64,000 nt of DNA from Sulfitobacter sp. W027 (GCF_025143985.1 NZ_CP083566.1:151222-215221), one strand, 5' to 3'; counted from the first letter of the stretch, positions 1-9,019 are shown. Numbers and translations: made by a program. The notes: a model not told the origin generated them from the sequence alone.

Positions 1-75
1 CAGGACTTCGGTCACCTGATCGCTCAGCGTGGCACCATCGACGAGAGGCGCAGTCGCCTGAAGATTTCCAGTCAT
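1..75 (-). CDS. GntR-family regulator, N-terminus only (runs off window start)
   Basis: Only the first 25 codons are present; the gene reads leftward out of the window. The visible protein begins MTGNLQATAP and reaches a segment reading LSDQVTEVL. In FadR/GntR regulators the winged-helix domain commonly opens with a short leader followed by L-x-(D/E)-QV-x-x-x-L, so I infer a GntR-type repressor, probably of the FCD class. It diverges from the TAXI-TRAP operon across 254 bp that hold a perfect inverted repeat, the usual layout for a regulator controlling its catabolic neighbour. The family call rests on this short stretch and on context only. Confidence 0.45.
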   Translation of the reverse strand, partial: MTGNLQATAPLVDGATLSDQVTEVL

Positions 76-111
76 GTTAACAACTTCCTTTCGCCGATTG
101 GAGCACCTGTA

Positions 112-124
112 TGACAAGCTGTCA
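112..124. promoter_or_regulatory. Inverted repeat, candidate GntR operator
   Basis: TGACAAGCTGTCA is a perfect inverted repeat (TGACA, 3-bp centre, TGTCA) lying 37 bp upstream of the leftward regulator start, in the divergent region before the TRAP operon. A second TTGACAGGCTG half-like copy lies near 214-224. Size and position suit a GntR dimer site. The rest of the 76-329 interval is AT-richer than the genes and holds no ORF that I can support. Confidence 0.45.
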
Positions 125-329
125 ATAACGAGGAGATAGGGCCGCTTAAGGTATTACAAGCAGAATACAACATTACAAGTAAGAGGAAATCCCCCTAAAT
201 TTGTATTTTTAATTGACAGGCTGAAGATTCCCCCTCAGTCTGCGGACCTACGGCAAGAGGGTGTCAGGGGGGAGCCCGGAACCCATCCAGTTACAGCCGA
301 TACACAGTTAAAACTCGGGAGGAGTTTCT

Positions 330-1289
330 ATGTCACCAATCTTCAAATCAATTCGCCGCACTACGGCGGCCACCATCCTTTTCGCCGTCGCGGGCGTTGC
401 GGCGCATGCGCAAAGCTTTGTCATGGCGACCGGCCAACAGGGCGGGTCGTGGTATCCTGTGGGCGGCGCGATCAAGGCGATTGTTGAGCGTGAGAACCCC
501 GGCATGGACATTACCGTCACGCCGGGTGCGGGCGTGTCGAACGTTGTCGGTGTGGACGCAGGCCGCTTTGGCATCGCTTTCGCCAACTCGATCTCGACCG
601 TGGACAGTCTTTCGGGCAAAGAGCCTTTCCGCAAGGCGACGACCAATGTCTGTAACCTTGGCATTCTTTATCCGCAGTATTTCCAGATCGTAGCACTTGA
701 AGATTCCGGCATCAAAACCATCGCTGACATGAAAGGCAAGCGCCTGACCACTCAGCAGCTTGGCAACACCGGTGAGTTCCTAACCCGCGAACTTTTGTCG
801 ACCGCCGACATGACCTTTGACGACCTCGATAGCGTCGCCAACACGTCCTATTCCGACTCTGCCTCGCAGATGAAAGACGGTCAGGCCGACTTTTTCACAC
901 TGGGTTCGTCCCTGCCAACCGGCTCGGTTATGGATCTGGCATCCTCGCGCAAAATCCGCCTGATCGACGTGGATGAAGAGACCTTTGCATATTTCAAAGA
1001 CAAGAACGCCGCCTTCCAGCGTCGGGAAGTCAAAGCCGGCGCCTACCCGGGTTTTGATGAGACAGTGCATGCGATCAGCTATGACACCCATATGGTCGCG
1101 CCCTGCGACTATGACGGTGAGATCATCAAATCGGTGCTCGGCGCGATTGCCGACAACAACGACAGCTTTGCCGCGATCAGCAAATCCATGGCAGACCTGA
1201 CGGTTGAGGAAATGGCCACCGACATCGGCGTGCCCTTCCACCCCGCCGCGAAAGAGTTCTACGCAGAGCGTGGCGTCCCGGGGATGTAA
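330..1289 (+). CDS. TAXI-family TRAP transporter substrate-binding protein
   Basis: Periplasmic solute-binding protein of a TAXI-type TRAP importer, which captures a small organic acid for the fused membrane subunit encoded next. 319 residues, normal for the family. Residues 1-28 form a signal peptide ending AHAQ. The mature protein starts with the hallmark FVMATGQQGGSWYPVGGAI, the glycine-rich segment typical of TAXI proteins. GGGAGGAG seven bases before the ATG fixes the start. It is the first gene of a rightward cluster with the permease (1422), a ThDP enzyme (3328) and an FAD dehydrogenase (5038), which suggests a 2-hydroxy- or 2-oxo-acid substrate. The exact ligand cannot be read from sequence. 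Confidence 0.9.
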   Translation: MSPIFKSIRRTTAATILFAVAGVAAHAQSFVMATGQQGGSWYPVGGAIKAIVERENPGMDITVTPGAGVSNVVGVDAGRFGIAFANSISTVDSLSGKEPFRKATTNVCNLGILYPQYFQIVALEDSGIKTIADMKGKRLTTQQLGNTGEFLTRELLSTADMTFDDLDSVANTSYSDSASQMKDGQADFFTLGSSLPTGSVMDLASSRKIRLIDVDEETFAYFKDKNAAFQRREVKAGAYPGFDETVHAISYDTHMVAPCDYDGEIIKSVLGAIADNNDSFAAISKSMADLTVEEMATDIGVPFHPAAKEFYAERGVPGM

Positions 1290-1309
1290 TCCACCCCTGA
1301 CGAGAAACG

Positions 1310-1340
1310 GGTCGGCCGGGGCCATGCGCTCCGTCCGACC
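1310..1340 (+). other. Hairpin between binding protein and permease
   Basis: GGTCGG (1310-1315) can pair with CCGACC (1335-1340) in the 132-bp gap between the binding-protein gene and the permease gene. GC-rich hairpins at this place in importer operons often stabilise the upstream mRNA and lower permease expression. There is no T-run, so it is not a strong terminator. Confidence 0.35.
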
Positions 1341-1421
1341 TACACCCCCAAAGGCCCTGCCCCGCGCATCCCGCGCGATGACGCATTGGGGCCGCCTTCC
1401 ACTCTAGACGCGAGAACCCCC

Positions 1422-3296
1422 ATGCAACTGTCGATCTTTCTGGAAAAGATGCCCCTGATTACCCGTATAGCAAGGCTGATCCTGGTCGGCATGGCTGTGT
1501 GGCATCTCTACGTCGCCTTCGTCGGCCCGCCCAACCCCTATATCATGCGCGGCGTACACGTCGCTCTGGCGCTTTTGCTGATTTTCCTGACCGTCGACCG
1601 CAAAGGTCTGCGCAACGATGTGCCCAGTTGGTATGATGTGGTGATCGGTCTGATCGCGGCGAGCGCTGCACTCTACCCGTCCTTTAACCTTAACTACATC
1701 ACGCAGCGGTTCCTCTATGTCGATCCGCTGATGCCAATGGACATCGTAGTGGGGATCACCCTTGTGGTTCTGCTGCTTGAGGCAACCAGGCGGATGCTTG
1801 GGCCAATGCTGCCGATCACCGCGCTTCTGTTTCTAGGCTACGGTCTGGCCTTCACCTCGACCCTGCCCTCGGTGATCCTAGAGCAGCTGTTCATGACCCC
1901 CGAAGGCATTTTCGGCATCCCGATTGCGGTTTCAGCGACTTATATGGTGCTGTTCATCCTCTTCGGCTCATTGGTTGAGCGGATGGGCGTGGGCCAACTC
2001 TTCATGGATTTCGCCGTAGCACTTACCGGGCGTCAGGTAGGCGGCCCGGCCAAAGTGGCCTGTGTAACCTCCGGCCTCTTCGGCTCCGTTTCCGGCTCTG
2101 CCGTAGCCAATGTGATGACGACCGGCACCTTTTCTATCCCGCTGATGAAGCGCATGGGGTTCAAACCCGCCTTCGCGGGCGCGGTAGAGGCCGTTGCCTC
2201 GACAGGCGGTCAGATCATGCCTCCCGTTATGGGGGCTGCAGCCTTTGTCATGGCGGAATATCTCGGCGTAGGCTACCTGACCGTCGCGAAATATGCGCTG
2301 GCCCCAGCGATCCTGTTCTATGTCGCGCTTTTCGCAGCCGTCCATTTCGAGGCCAAGCGCAAGGGCATCGGCTCGGTCCCGAAAGAGGATCAGGTGCCGC
2401 TGAAAACCGTGCTTCTTGAGCGTGGCCACCTGTTCTTGCCGCTGGCGATCATCGTGGGCGTGCTGATGATGGGCTACTCGGCCCCCTATGCGGCGCTTTG
2501 CGGGATCATCTCGGTCGTGCCGGTCGCGGCGCTGCGCAAGACGACGCGGCATTACGTGACCGTGGACAACATCCTTGACGCGCTTGAGGGTGGCGCGCGC
2601 AACGTGCTGGCAATTGCGGCCGCATGTGCCTGTGCGGGCATCGTGGTTGGCGTGATCGACATCACCGGCCTTGGCCTCACCTTCTCGAACTTTGTGATCG
2701 AAGCGGCCCAAGATACGCTGGTCATCGCACTGTTCCTGTCGATGATCGCGGGCATCATCCTTGGCATGGGGATGCCGACAACACCCGCCTATATCGTGCA
2801 GGTCGCTCTGCTGGTGCCGGCGCTGGTGAAACTGGGCGTTCAGGTCGAAGCGGCGCATCTCTTCGTGTTCTACTTCGCGATCCTTTCGGCCATTACTCCT
2901 CCCGTCGCCATGGCGGTCTATGCGGCCAACACCCTGTCGCATGCCAAGATTGTCGAGGCGAGCTGGGCTGCGGTGAAACTGGGTGCCACCGGCTTTATCG
3001 TGCCCTTCATGTTCGTCTATGAACCGGCGATCTTGCTGCAAGGCTCGGTCACACAGATCACGCTCGTCCTGTTGCAGGCCACCACCGGGGTTATTCTGCT
3101 GGCCGCCGCCTTGCAGCGCTACTACTTTGGCAGACTGTCCAATGTCCTGTCGGTCGTGCTTTTCGGTGCGTCGCTGCTGCTGATCTATCCTGATCTGCGG
3201 CTCACTGCCTCGGGGCTGGTCATTGCGGGTGTTATTTTGGCCTTCCAAAAGGCCCGGAACCCCAGCCCGAAGAGCCAACCGGCGACCCATACTTAA
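1422..3296 (+). CDS. TAXI-TRAP transporter fused permease (4TM/12TM)
   Basis: Inner-membrane subunit of the TAXI-TRAP importer in which the small (DctQ-like) and large (DctM-like) subunits are fused, as is usual for TAXI systems; it couples ion gradient to solute uptake. 624 residues from the ATG chosen here. The protein is hydrophobic throughout, with about 16 or more membrane segments and DctM-type motifs such as GLFGSVSGSAVANV (around residues 210-225) and GMGMPTTPAYI (around 450). An in-frame TTG at 1386 would add 12 residues; the ATG is preferred because the TTG has no ribosome site and adds a non-conserved leader. It belongs with the binding protein at 330. Confidence 0.88.
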   Translation: MQLSIFLEKMPLITRIARLILVGMAVWHLYVAFVGPPNPYIMRGVHVALALLLIFLTVDRKGLRNDVPSWYDVVIGLIAASAALYPSFNLNYITQRFLYVDPLMPMDIVVGITLVVLLLEATRRMLGPMLPITALLFLGYGLAFTSTLPSVILEQLFMTPEGIFGIPIAVSATYMVLFILFGSLVERMGVGQLFMDFAVALTGRQVGGPAKVACVTSGLFGSVSGSAVANVMTTGTFSIPLMKRMGFKPAFAGAVEAVASTGGQIMPPVMGAAAFVMAEYLGVGYLTVAKYALAPAILFYVALFAAVHFEAKRKGIGSVPKEDQVPLKTVLLERGHLFLPLAIIVGVLMMGYSAPYAALCGIISVVPVAALRKTTRHYVTVDNILDALEGGARNVLAIAAACACAGIVVGVIDITGLGLTFSNFVIEAAQDTLVIALFLSMIAGIILGMGMPTTPAYIVQVALLVPALVKLGVQVEAAHLFVFYFAILSAITPPVAMAVYAANTLSHAKIVEASWAAVKLGATGFIVPFMFVYEPAILLQGSVTQITLVLLQATTGVILLAAALQRYYFGRLSNVLSVVLFGASLLLIYPDLRLTASGLVIAGVILAFQKARNPSPKSQPATHT

Positions 3297-3327
3297 ATCC
3301 TAGAATGAACGAAACGGAGCCTTCTCC

Positions 3328-5034
3328 ATGCTGCAAAAAACTTCCCTTAAGGCGCGGACCGGCGGACAGGTCCTTGTGGATCAACTGCTGATCCACGGTG
3401 CCGACACCGCCTATTGCGTGCCCGGCGAAAGCTACCTTGAGGTGCTGGATGCGCTGCATGACGTGCAGGACCGTTTCACCCTCATCAACGCGCGGCACGA
3501 AGCCGGGGCCGCCAATATGGCCGAGACCTATGGCAAGCTTACGGGCAAGCCCGGCATCTGCATGGTCACCCGTGGCCCCGGGGCCTGCCACGCGGCGATC
3601 GGCGTGCATATCGCGCAACAAGACAGCACGCCGATGATCCTGCTCGTGGGCCAGATCGCCCGCGACACGACCGACCGCGAAGCCTTTCAGGAAGTCGACT
3701 ACCGCGCCATGTTCGGCCCCATTGCCAAATGGGCCACCCAGATCGACGACCCGGCGCGGGTGCCGGAATATATGGCCCGCGCGTTCCGCGTAGCGACCTC
3801 GGGCCGCCCCGGCCCGGTGGTGATCTCCCTGCCCGAGGACATGCTGACCGAGGTGGTTTCCGTGGCCGATGCGCGACCCTATACGGCGACCCATGCTGGG
3901 CTGTCGCCTGACGATCTCAACATGCTCAAGACCGAGATCGCGCAGGCCGAACGGCCCCTGCTGCTGCTCGGCGGCTCTGGCTGGTCGGATGAAAGTGCCG
4001 CGGCCATCACCCGCTTTGCCGAGGCCAACAAGATCCCCGTCACCACGTCCTTTCGGCGGCAAGACATCGTGAACAACCTCTCGCCTGTCTATGCAGGCGA
4101 TTTCGGCACCTCTACCGCGCCCAGCCTCTACGCCCATCAACGCGACGCGGATCTGCTCGTGGTGATTGGCGCACGATTGGGGGAGATGACGACCAAGACC
4201 TACACCACCATGCAATCGCCCAACCCCGACACCCGGCTGGTGCATCTTTATCCCGACGCGGATGAGATTGGGCGGGTCTATTCGCCAGATCTGGGCGTTG
4301 CCGCAGCGCCCGTTTCAGTCGCTGCCGCCTTGGACGGTGTCGATCTGGGCCGAGCAGACGCATGGGGCGCATGGTGCGAGAAACTCCACGCCGATTATCT
4401 GACGGACACCGAAGCGCCCAATGGCGGGGAATGGGACCTCGATATGGGGGTCGCACTTGCGCAGCTGCGCGATGAGCTGCCCGACGATGTGGTGGTCACG
4501 CTCGACGCGGGCAACCACACCGGCTGGGCGCAGCGTTTCCTGCGCTTTGGGCGTCCGGGGCGGATTGTCGGCTCGACCTGTGGTGCGATGGGCTATTCCG
4601 TGCCCGCCGCCGTCGCGGCGTCCATTGCAGAACCCGAACGGCTGACGCTGTCCTTTGTCGGTGATGGCGGCTTTATGATGAGCGGCAATGAACTGGCCAC
4701 CGCCGCCCAATATGGCGGACGGCCCATCGTGCTGCTGTTCAACAACGGCATCTATGGCACGATCCGCATGCACCAAGAACGCGATCACCCCGAGCGTATT
4801 TCGGGCACCACCTTGCAGAACCAAGATTTCGTCAAAATGGCCGAGGGGCTGGGCGCCCATGCCGAACGGGTGACCAAGACCGAGGATTTCGCCGCCGCCT
4901 TCACCCGCGCCCGTGAGAGTGGCCGCCCGGCGCTGATCGAACTGGTGACCGACCCCGAGCAGATCTCGACCCGCACCACGATCAGCAAGCTGCGCGCCGC
5001 GGCCCAGAAAAAAGTCGACGCCGACCAGCGCTAA
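3328..5034 (+). CDS. Thiamine diphosphate-dependent enzyme (acetolactate synthase / decarboxylase superfamily)
   Basis: 568 residues with the three-domain layout of ThDP enzymes such as acetolactate synthase, benzoylformate decarboxylase and glyoxylate carboligase. The N-terminal Pyr domain carries the catalytic glutamate in NARHEAGAANMAE (about residue 54). A central domain spans about 195-330. The C-terminal PP domain has the ThDP/Mg signature GDGGFMMS...NN (about 448-475). These enzymes decarboxylate a 2-oxo acid and either release or ligate the aldehyde. It sits 31 bp after the TRAP permease and 3 bp before an FAD 2-hydroxyacid dehydrogenase, so I infer that it handles the 2-oxo acid made by that enzyme. 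It is unlikely to be the biosynthetic IlvB, since no small regulatory subunit gene follows. Confidence 0.85.
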   Translation: MLQKTSLKARTGGQVLVDQLLIHGADTAYCVPGESYLEVLDALHDVQDRFTLINARHEAGAANMAETYGKLTGKPGICMVTRGPGACHAAIGVHIAQQDSTPMILLVGQIARDTTDREAFQEVDYRAMFGPIAKWATQIDDPARVPEYMARAFRVATSGRPGPVVISLPEDMLTEVVSVADARPYTATHAGLSPDDLNMLKTEIAQAERPLLLLGGSGWSDESAAAITRFAEANKIPVTTSFRRQDIVNNLSPVYAGDFGTSTAPSLYAHQRDADLLVVIGARLGEMTTKTYTTMQSPNPDTRLVHLYPDADEIGRVYSPDLGVAAAPVSVAAALDGVDLGRADAWGAWCEKLHADYLTDTEAPNGGEWDLDMGVALAQLRDELPDDVVVTLDAGNHTGWAQRFLRFGRPGRIVGSTCGAMGYSVPAAVAASIAEPERLTLSFVGDGGFMMSGNELATAAQYGGRPIVLLFNNGIYGTIRMHQERDHPERISGTTLQNQDFVKMAEGLGAHAERVTKTEDFAAAFTRARESGRPALIELVTDPEQISTRTTISKLRAAAQKKVDADQR

Positions 5035-5037
5035 AGG

Positions 5038-6495
5038 ATGAGCCAGATGACCACTCTGACAGCGCCGCGCCGCGCGCCCGAAACGGACGGGCAAGACCAT
5101 AGCGCCCTGCTCAATGATCTGCGCCAAGCCATCGGTGCCAGCCATGTCATGACCGACGCCAATGACTTCGCCCTCCGGCTGATCGAAGATCGCGGGCTGC
5201 GGCGTGGCACCGCGCTGGCGCTGATCCGCCCCGGCTCGACCGAAGAGGTCGCCGCCTGCATGCGTCTCTGCCACGCGGCAAAGGTGCCGATTACGCCGCA
5301 GGGCGGCAACACCGGCCTTGCGGGGGGCGGCGTGCCGGACGGGGGCATCATCCTCACGACCGACCGGCTGAACCGGATCCGCGGGGTCGATCCGACCAAT
5401 GCCACCATGACAGTCGAAGCGGGCTGCATCCTTGCCAATATCCAAGCGGCGGCGGATAAGGTCGACGCGCTCTTCCCGCTCTCGCTCGCCTCCGAAGGGT
5501 CTTGCCAGATCGGCGGCAACCTTTCGACCAACGCGGGCGGCACGGCGGTGCTGCGCTATGGCAATACCCGCGATTTGGTGCTGGGGATCGAAGCGGTGTT
5601 GCCTGATGGCCGAGTGTTGAATGACCTTGGTGGGCTGCGCAAAAACAATACGGGTTTCGACCTCAAACACCTCTTTATCGGTGCCGAAGGTACGCTTGGC
5701 ATTATCACAGCAGCGGTGATCAAGCTCTTGCCCAAACCCACCGCCCGTGCCACCGCGCTGGTGGCCTGCACCGGCCCCGATCCGGCGCTCGCGCTCTATG
5801 CGCGCATGCGCGGCCAGACGGCGGACACGCTTTCAACATTCGAGTATATCGACCGGCTGGGCCTGCAAATGGTGATCGACCACGCGCCGGGCTGTAGCGA
5901 TCCGATGGCCGAGGCGCATCCCGCCTACTGCCTGATCGAACTCACCGGCAATGGCGCGCAGACGGACCTTGATGCCCGTCTGCAAACCGCATTGGAAGCG
6001 GCGTTCGAGACGGAAGAAATCATCGACGCCGTGATCGGCGCATCGGAGGCCCAGAAAGACGCGCTTTGGGCGCTGCGGGAGAACCTGTCAGAGGCGCAAA
6101 AGCCCGAAGGTGCGTCGATCAAACATGACGTCTCGGTCCCTGTGTCACGCGTGGCGGATTTCATCCGCGAGGCGACCCAAGCCTGTATGGACTACATGCC
6201 CGGGCTGCGCCCCTGCCCCTTTGGCCATTTCGGCGACGGGAACTTGCATTTCAATTTGTCGCGTCCGGTGAATATGGCGGATGGGGCGTTCCTTGCCGAA
6301 TACGGTGCCTTCAACCGCATCGTGCATGACATCGTACATGAAATGGGCGGGTCATTCTCGGCGGAACATGGAATCGGCACCTTCAAACGCGCTGAGCTGC
6401 GCCGGTATAAAGATCCGGTCGCGCTGGAGTTGATGGAACAGATCAAAGCTGCCCTCGACCCGGGTTATTTGATGAACCCGGGCAAGGTGCTTTGA
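5038..6495 (+). CDS. FAD-binding 2-hydroxyacid dehydrogenase (D-lactate / D-2-hydroxyglutarate dehydrogenase type)
   Basis: 485-residue flavoprotein of the VAO/FAD_binding_4 group with the FAD-oxidase C-terminal domain; members oxidise D-2-hydroxy acids to 2-oxo acids. The FAD-binding stretch PQGGNTGLAGGGVPDGG lies near residue 85, and GHFGDGNLHFN (about 400) and SAEHGIGTFKR (about 440) form the conserved C-terminal active region seen in D-lactate and D-2-hydroxyglutarate dehydrogenases. It starts 3 bp after the ThDP enzyme stop; ATG at 5047 is an alternative start. Operon position suggests uptake of a hydroxy acid, oxidation here, and decarboxylation or ligation by the ThDP enzyme. The substrate remains open. 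Confidence 0.86.
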   Translation: MSQMTTLTAPRRAPETDGQDHSALLNDLRQAIGASHVMTDANDFALRLIEDRGLRRGTALALIRPGSTEEVAACMRLCHAAKVPITPQGGNTGLAGGGVPDGGIILTTDRLNRIRGVDPTNATMTVEAGCILANIQAAADKVDALFPLSLASEGSCQIGGNLSTNAGGTAVLRYGNTRDLVLGIEAVLPDGRVLNDLGGLRKNNTGFDLKHLFIGAEGTLGIITAAVIKLLPKPTARATALVACTGPDPALALYARMRGQTADTLSTFEYIDRLGLQMVIDHAPGCSDPMAEAHPAYCLIELTGNGAQTDLDARLQTALEAAFETEEIIDAVIGASEAQKDALWALRENLSEAQKPEGASIKHDVSVPVSRVADFIREATQACMDYMPGLRPCPFGHFGDGNLHFNLSRPVNMADGAFLAEYGAFNRIVHDIVHEMGGSFSAEHGIGTFKRAELRRYKDPVALELMEQIKAALDPGYLMNPGKVL

Positions 6496-6499
6496 CCGC

Positions 6500-7246
6500 T
6501 TAGCCGCGCCCTACAAACGGCATCTTGGTGGCCATCACGGTGACGAACATGGCGTTGGAGTCGAGCGACAGCTTCGCCATGTAAGACAGCGTTTCGGCCA
6601 CGTCGTTCACGTCCATGCGCGGCTCGGACATATGGCTGCCGTTGGGCTGCAGAATGCCTTCTTTCATCCGCTCGGTCATCTCGCTCGCCGCATTGCCGAT
6701 GTCGATCTGTCCGCAGGCGATGTTATGCGCGCGCCCGTCGAGCGACAGCGCGCGGGTCAAGCCGGTGATCGCGTGTTTCGTAGCCGTATAGGGCACCGAG
6801 AGGGGGCGCGGCACATGAGCGCTGATCGAGCCGTTGTTGATGATCCGCCCGCCTTTCGGGTTTTGGCGTTTCATCAAGGCGAAGGCCGCGCGGGCGCAGA
6901 GGAAAGAGCCGGTCAGATTGGTCGCGACGATGTCGTTCCACTCCGCCACGCTGAGCGCGTCTACCTCAACCGCCGTACCATTGCGCCCGGCATTGTTGAA
7001 CAGCAGATCCAGCCGCCCAAAGGTCGTCTCCACCCGCTCGAAAAGCGCGTCGACTTCCGCTTCAACTCCCACGTCTGCAGCCACGGCAAGATGCCCCTGC
7101 CCATCAAGCCCCGCGCAGGCGGCATCGATTTTATCCTGCTGCCGCCCGGTGAGAACGAGAGTGAAACCGTCTTTCGCCAACCGCTGCGCGCAGGCGAGGC
7201 CGACGCCGCTACCAGCCCCGGTGATCAGAGCAATCTTTTGGTCCAT
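6500..7246 (-). CDS. SDR-family oxidoreductase
   Basis: 248-residue classical short-chain dehydrogenase/reductase. The NAD(P)-binding motif TGAGSGVG is at residues 10-17, NNAG near 87, and the catalytic Y-x-x-x-K in YTATK near 155-159, preceded by the conserved serine in GSISAH. It converges with the FAD dehydrogenase, only 4 bp apart, and diverges from the TetR gene at 7407. A substrate cannot be deduced; it could serve the hydroxy-acid cassette to its left or the TetR-linked reductase to its right. Confidence 0.85.
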   Translation of the reverse strand: MDQKIALITGAGSGVGLACAQRLAKDGFTLVLTGRQQDKIDAACAGLDGQGHLAVAADVGVEAEVDALFERVETTFGRLDLLFNNAGRNGTAVEVDALSVAEWNDIVATNLTGSFLCARAAFALMKRQNPKGGRIINNGSISAHVPRPLSVPYTATKHAITGLTRALSLDGRAHNIACGQIDIGNAASEMTERMKEGILQPNGSHMSEPRMDVNDVAETLSYMAKLSLDSNAMFVTVMATKMPFVGRG

Positions 7247-7380
7247 CCTACTATCCCATTCCTTTTTGTTGGCCTCAGGGCCGATGAGGAAAATCTAATA
7301 TATAAGGTTGCGCAGGGATAGGATTTTTCGCCGCATTCCAGTCATCACGGGGGCCGCCCCTCACATTCGCGCGAGCGCAC

Positions 7381-7395
7381 TAGACGACCGGTCTA
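7381..7395. promoter_or_regulatory. NemR-like operator upstream of the TetR gene
   Basis: TAGACGACCGGTCTA is an inverted repeat with TAGAC and GTCTA arms, ending 12 bp before the TetR start codon. The known E. coli NemR box has TAGACC/GGTCTA arms, so the half-sites agree closely although spacing differs by one. It lies in the divergent gap between the SDR and TetR genes, so it could control both directions. Confidence 0.6.
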
Positions 7396-7406
7396 TTATT
7401 TCATAA

Positions 7407-8027
7407 ATGCCCCTCATGACAGAGGCAAAGAAATCAGATCAGACGCGGCACCGCATCTTGGACAGCGGACGTAGCCTCGTGCTGCGGCATGGGTTCTCTG
7501 GCGTTGGCCTGTCGCGCATTCTGAGCGAAAGCGGCGTGCCCAAAGGCTCGTTCTACTATTACTTCGCGTCGAAAGAGGCTTTCGGCACCGCGATGTTGGC
7601 CGACTACGTCGAGGCCTATCTCGCCCGCGTCGATGCGTTGATCGCGGCCCCGGGAACGGCGGGCGACAAGCTCGACAGTTTCTGGGATGCATGGCTCAGC
7701 CAATCCAGCGCCCCGGGGATCGCCAGCGCTTGTTTGGTGGTGAAACTCGGATCCGAAGTCGCCGATCTGTCGGAGACGATGCGCGAAACGCTGGATCAGG
7801 GTGTCGATGCTTTGGTCGCCCGGATTGCCCAATTGCTGCGCCAAGGCGCAGAGGATGGGACCGTTCGGATGCTCGAACACCCCGAAACCACCGCCCGCAT
7901 GCTCTACGCCAAATGGCTCGGTGCTGCAGTGCTGGCCAAATTGGCGCGCAGCGATGCGCCCCTGCGCATGGCCCGCGCTGAAACCTCTGCTCAACTCTCC
8001 CCCATCGGGGGCCAATTCCCAACCTGA
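7407..8027 (+). CDS. TetR/AcrR-family regulator (NemR-like)
   Basis: 206-residue TetR-type repressor. The N-terminal helix-turn-helix covers residues 14-60, with the typical GFSGVGLSRILSESGVPKGSFYYYFASKEAF segment split across the recognition helix. The C-terminal half is the ligand/dimer domain and has a cysteine in SACLVVKLGSE, a position of interest because NemR senses electrophiles by cysteine chemistry. It is followed after 11 bp by an MDR-family reductase, the same regulator-reductase pairing found for electrophile-response operons. The TAGAC-n5-GTCTA repeat just upstream is the likely autoregulatory site. The ATG at 7416 is an alternative start. Confidence 0.85.
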   Translation: MPLMTEAKKSDQTRHRILDSGRSLVLRHGFSGVGLSRILSESGVPKGSFYYYFASKEAFGTAMLADYVEAYLARVDALIAAPGTAGDKLDSFWDAWLSQSSAPGIASACLVVKLGSEVADLSETMRETLDQGVDALVARIAQLLRQGAEDGTVRMLEHPETTARMLYAKWLGAAVLAKLARSDAPLRMARAETSAQLSPIGGQFPT

Positions 8028-8038
8028 AAGGAAACAGC

Positions 8039-9019
8039 ATGTTCGCTGCCATCCACGACACATTCGGCGAGCCCGCCGAGGTTCTGACCACCCGCGAAAC
8101 CGACAAGCCCGCGCCAGCCGCAGGCGAAGCGCTGCTGCGCATGGTGCTCTCGCCCATCCACAACCACGACCTTTGGACCGTACGCGGCAATTATGGCTAC
8201 AAGCCCGACCTGCCCGGTGCCATCGGCGGCTCCGAAGCGCTTGGTATCGTCGAGGCCGTGGGCGAAGGCGTTGACGAAGCGCTGATCGGCAAGCGGGTCA
8301 CGGCGGCCGGGTTCCACGGCGCATGGGCCGAGTATTTCACCGCCCCCGCCGCGGGCCTGCTGCCCCTGCCCGAAGCAATCTCGGACGAGGCCGGTGCACA
8401 ATTGATCGCCATGCCGTTCAGCGCCCTGTCCCTGTTGGAGACCCTGAAGGTCCGCGAAGGCGAATGGCTGATCCAGACCGCTGCTAATGGCGCGGTGGGC
8501 AAGATTATGGTTGGTCTGGCCAAAGCGCGCGGTATCAACCTGCTGAACCTCGTGCGCCGCGAAGGGGCCGCCGAAGAGATGCGCGACACTGGCGCGGAAC
8601 ACGTTCTCTCTACCGAGGATGCGGATTGGCAGAGCAAAGCGCGTGAGGTGATCGGCAAAGAAGGCGCGGTTTCGGCCATCGACTCGGTCGGCGGCGAGTT
8701 AGGCGGTCAATTGGTCGAGCTTCTGGGTAAGGATGGCGAGTTGATCGTCTTCGGCACGGCGACGGGCCAGCCGCTCACCCTATCCTCGGGCGAATTGATT
8801 ATGAAGCATATCACCGTCAAAGGCTTTTGGGGCTCGCGTGTCAGCAGCGAAATGGCACCTGAGACACGGGGTCGGCTGATCGGTGAGTTGGTGCAACTTG
8901 CGGCCAAGGGTCAGCTGCCCCTCGACACTGGCGGCATCTACCCGCTTGCCGAGGTGACCGAGGCGATGAAGGCTGCGCTGACCACCGGGCGCGGCGGCAA
9001 GGTCATGCTGCGCCCGTGA
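8039..9019 (+). CDS. MDR-family NADPH-dependent reductase (quinone / enoyl reductase type)
   Basis: 326-residue medium-chain dehydrogenase/reductase. The GroES-like N-terminal domain spans about 1-120 and the Rossmann domain about 125-300, with the nucleotide segment AANGAVGKIMVGLAKARG near 148-165. The zinc-ligand cysteines of alcohol dehydrogenases are absent, so it belongs with the zinc-free quinone and 2-enoyl thioester reductases. AAAGGA lies 8 bp before the ATG. Co-transcribed with the TetR gene, it probably reduces a reactive unsaturated carbonyl compound or quinone; this role is inferred from family and regulator. Confidence 0.8.
   Translation: MFAAIHDTFGEPAEVLTTRETDKPAPAAGEALLRMVLSPIHNHDLWTVRGNYGYKPDLPGAIGGSEALGIVEAVGEGVDEALIGKRVTAAGFHGAWAEYFTAPAAGLLPLPEAISDEAGAQLIAMPFSALSLLETLKVREGEWLIQTAANGAVGKIMVGLAKARGINLLNLVRREGAAEEMRDTGAEHVLSTEDADWQSKAREVIGKEGAVSAIDSVGGELGGQLVELLGKDGELIVFGTATGQPLTLSSGELIMKHITVKGFWGSRVSSEMAPETRGRLIGELVQLAAKGQLPLDTGGIYPLAEVTEAMKAALTTGRGGKVMLRP

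Noticed and set aside
3328-5034. Labelling the ThDP enzyme as acetolactate synthase IlvB
   Set aside because: No ilvN gene follows, and the neighbours are a TRAP importer and a 2-hydroxyacid dehydrogenase. Only the superfamily is supported.
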